A stretch of 61,411 nt of DNA from Bdellovibrionales bacterium (GTDB lineage: Bacteria > Pseudomonadota > Alphaproteobacteria > UBA9219): contig JBAZRW010000008.1 in assembly GCA_041662785.1 (NCBI GenBank), positions 1 to 61,411 of the forward strand. Reading direction: 5' to 3'. The translations under genes and the position numbers were made by a program. Positions 60,821-61,411 of the stretch are shown piece by piece. The stretch's first letter is position 1; the number at the start of each line of letters is the position of its first letter. Under the pieces are notes generated by a model that ran no database searches, was not told where the DNA came from, and was given only the letters and a program-made list of their open reading frames with translations.

Positions 60821-61146
60821 CCGACTCCGTTAATCTTGAAAATCTGCGTGAAATGACGGGCGGCGATAAGGATCTGGAAAAGGAACTTTTCGACGTTTTC
60901 ATCACGTCCTCTGATGATTGTTTGAACAGTCTTAAGGCTAATCTTGACGCTGGTAACGAAGAAACGTGGCGCACGCAAGCCCATGCGTGGAAGGGCATGA
61001 GCCTGAATCTAGGTGCCGGAACGCTTGGCACGCTCTGTGCCGAGGCGCAGATGAACCACATTGCCCCGCAAGATGAAAAAGAGAAGCTTCTGGCGGCGAT
61101 TGAGGCGGAATACGAAAAGGTTAAAACCTATTTGAAAAACGTATAA
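60817..61146 (+). CDS. Histidine phosphotransfer (Hpt) protein
   Basis: A 109-residue all-helical protein. The phospho-acceptor His lies in TQAHAWKGMSLNLGAGTLG, which fits the HxxKG pattern of Hpt domains. The N-terminal helix ELFDVFITSSDDCLNSL and C-terminal helix EAEYEKVKTYLKNV complete a four-helix bundle. It probably shuttles phosphate between the adjacent response regulator and an unseen hybrid kinase. ATG overlaps the upstream stop; CAGGAG lies 8 nt ahead. A terminator-like hairpin follows. Confidence 0.88.
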   Translation: MTDSVNLENLREMTGGDKDLEKELFDVFITSSDDCLNSLKANLDAGNEETWRTQAHAWKGMSLNLGAGTLGTLCAEAQMNHIAPQDEKEKLLAAIEAEYEKVKTYLKNV

Positions 61147-61159
61147 AGAGCTTTTTTTC

Positions 61160-61192
61160 GCCCCCCCTTCCAACTTCCCTTATGGGGGGGCT
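61160..61192 (+). terminator. Terminator-like hairpin
   Basis: GCCCCCCC (61160-61167) pairs with GGGGGGGC (61184-61191) around a 16-nt loop, 13 bp after the Hpt stop; TCTTTTTT follows about 8 nt later. Confidence 0.65.
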
Positions 61193-61301
61193 TCCGATCT
61201 TTTTTAGATTTTGCGTCTTTTCTCCTTTCGCCGGATGAGTTAGACAGGTGTTATACCAACGACCCTAATACTGACTTTTGTGGAAAGGTTATTCCTTTAG
61301 C

Positions 61302-61407
61302 GTCATACCGGCGAAGGCCGGTATCCAGTCGCGCCGTGTCCACGGCGCATAAGAGTCTTATGCCGCGCAGACGCGCGGCGCTGGATCCCGCTTTTCAGCG
61401 GGATGAC
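61302..61407. repeat. Paired mosaic palindromic repeat (head-to-head)
   Basis: GTCATACCGGCGAAGGCCGGT-ATCCAG at left, CTGGATCCCGCTTTTCAGCGGGATGAC at right, with an inner GCCGCGCAGACGCGCGGC hairpin. A TTATACCAACGA end motif of the longer copies stands at 61253-61264. Confidence 0.85.
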
Positions 61408-61411
61408 GAAA

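Overview
The window is a stretch of about 61 kb from an alphaproteobacterial chromosome of roughly 50% GC. The class is indicated by FlbD (the Caulobacter-type sigma-54 flagellar activator), a GapR/DUF2312 nucleoid protein, a small protein of the alphaproteobacterial DUF6898 type, a CnoX-type thioredoxin with an intact CGPC site, and GANTC sites upstream of ftsZ. The order cannot be fixed from this window alone. There is no rRNA, no CRISPR array and no recognisable transposase, phage or conjugation gene.

Layout. 365-11165 is one leftward flagellar operon: fliF-fliG-fliH-fliN-flbD-flhA-flhF-flhG and a FliK-like gene. It covers the MS ring, the switch, the export regulator, the export gate, the polar placement GTPase/ATPase pair and a probable hook-length protein. 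11.4-21.3 kb is looser accessory sequence: a ROK sugar kinase, two Fic-domain genes, an M24 aminopeptidase, prmA, a secreted hypothetical, tRNA-Ser(CGA), and many palindromic repeats. The second Fic gene, with an operator-like repeat cluster, appears to sit inside the remains of another small gene. 21.4-29.3 kb holds an enoyl-CoA hydratase homologue, small hypotheticals, a ferredoxin/ferredoxin-reductase operon, purB, gapR and a lytic transglycosylase. 29.4-35.7 kb is cell-envelope and division: rlpA, a D,D-carboxypeptidase, tmk, mazG, an unlinked ftsZ and a lone STAS protein. 35.9-49.4 kb is mostly housekeeping: tRNA-Gly(GCC), cnoX, a Trm112-like protein, radA, cvpA-purF-epmA, an M48 protease, a DsbA-like protein, and aroQ-accB-accC. 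49.8-61.1 kb holds a TerC-family membrane protein, a cold-shock protein, a DEAD-box helicase, mlaE-mlaF, dnaK-dnaJ, aspA and a response regulator/Hpt pair.

The most striking non-coding content is an abundant mosaic repeat. Its units begin GTCAT, carry a variable GC-rich palindrome, and end ATCCAG or ATCCCG. They occur in pairs, head-to-head or tail-to-tail, at more than fifteen places, in a manner like the BIMEs of enterobacteria. Stem changes are compensated, some copies have longer imperfect terminal inverted repeats, and one copy seems to supply the N-terminal coding sequence of rlpA. Separate non-coding signals are: a 52-bp element found downstream of both pepP and mlaF in the sense orientation; a 40-bp perfect palindrome abutting tRNA-Ser; a 16-bp duplication of the tRNA-Gly 3' end around a palindrome; a 233-bp segment with 19-bp perfect terminal inverted repeats; and two strong hairpins between the cold-shock gene and the DEAD-box helicase gene.

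All functional names are read from motifs in the translated sequence and from knowledge of the families. No database search was possible.
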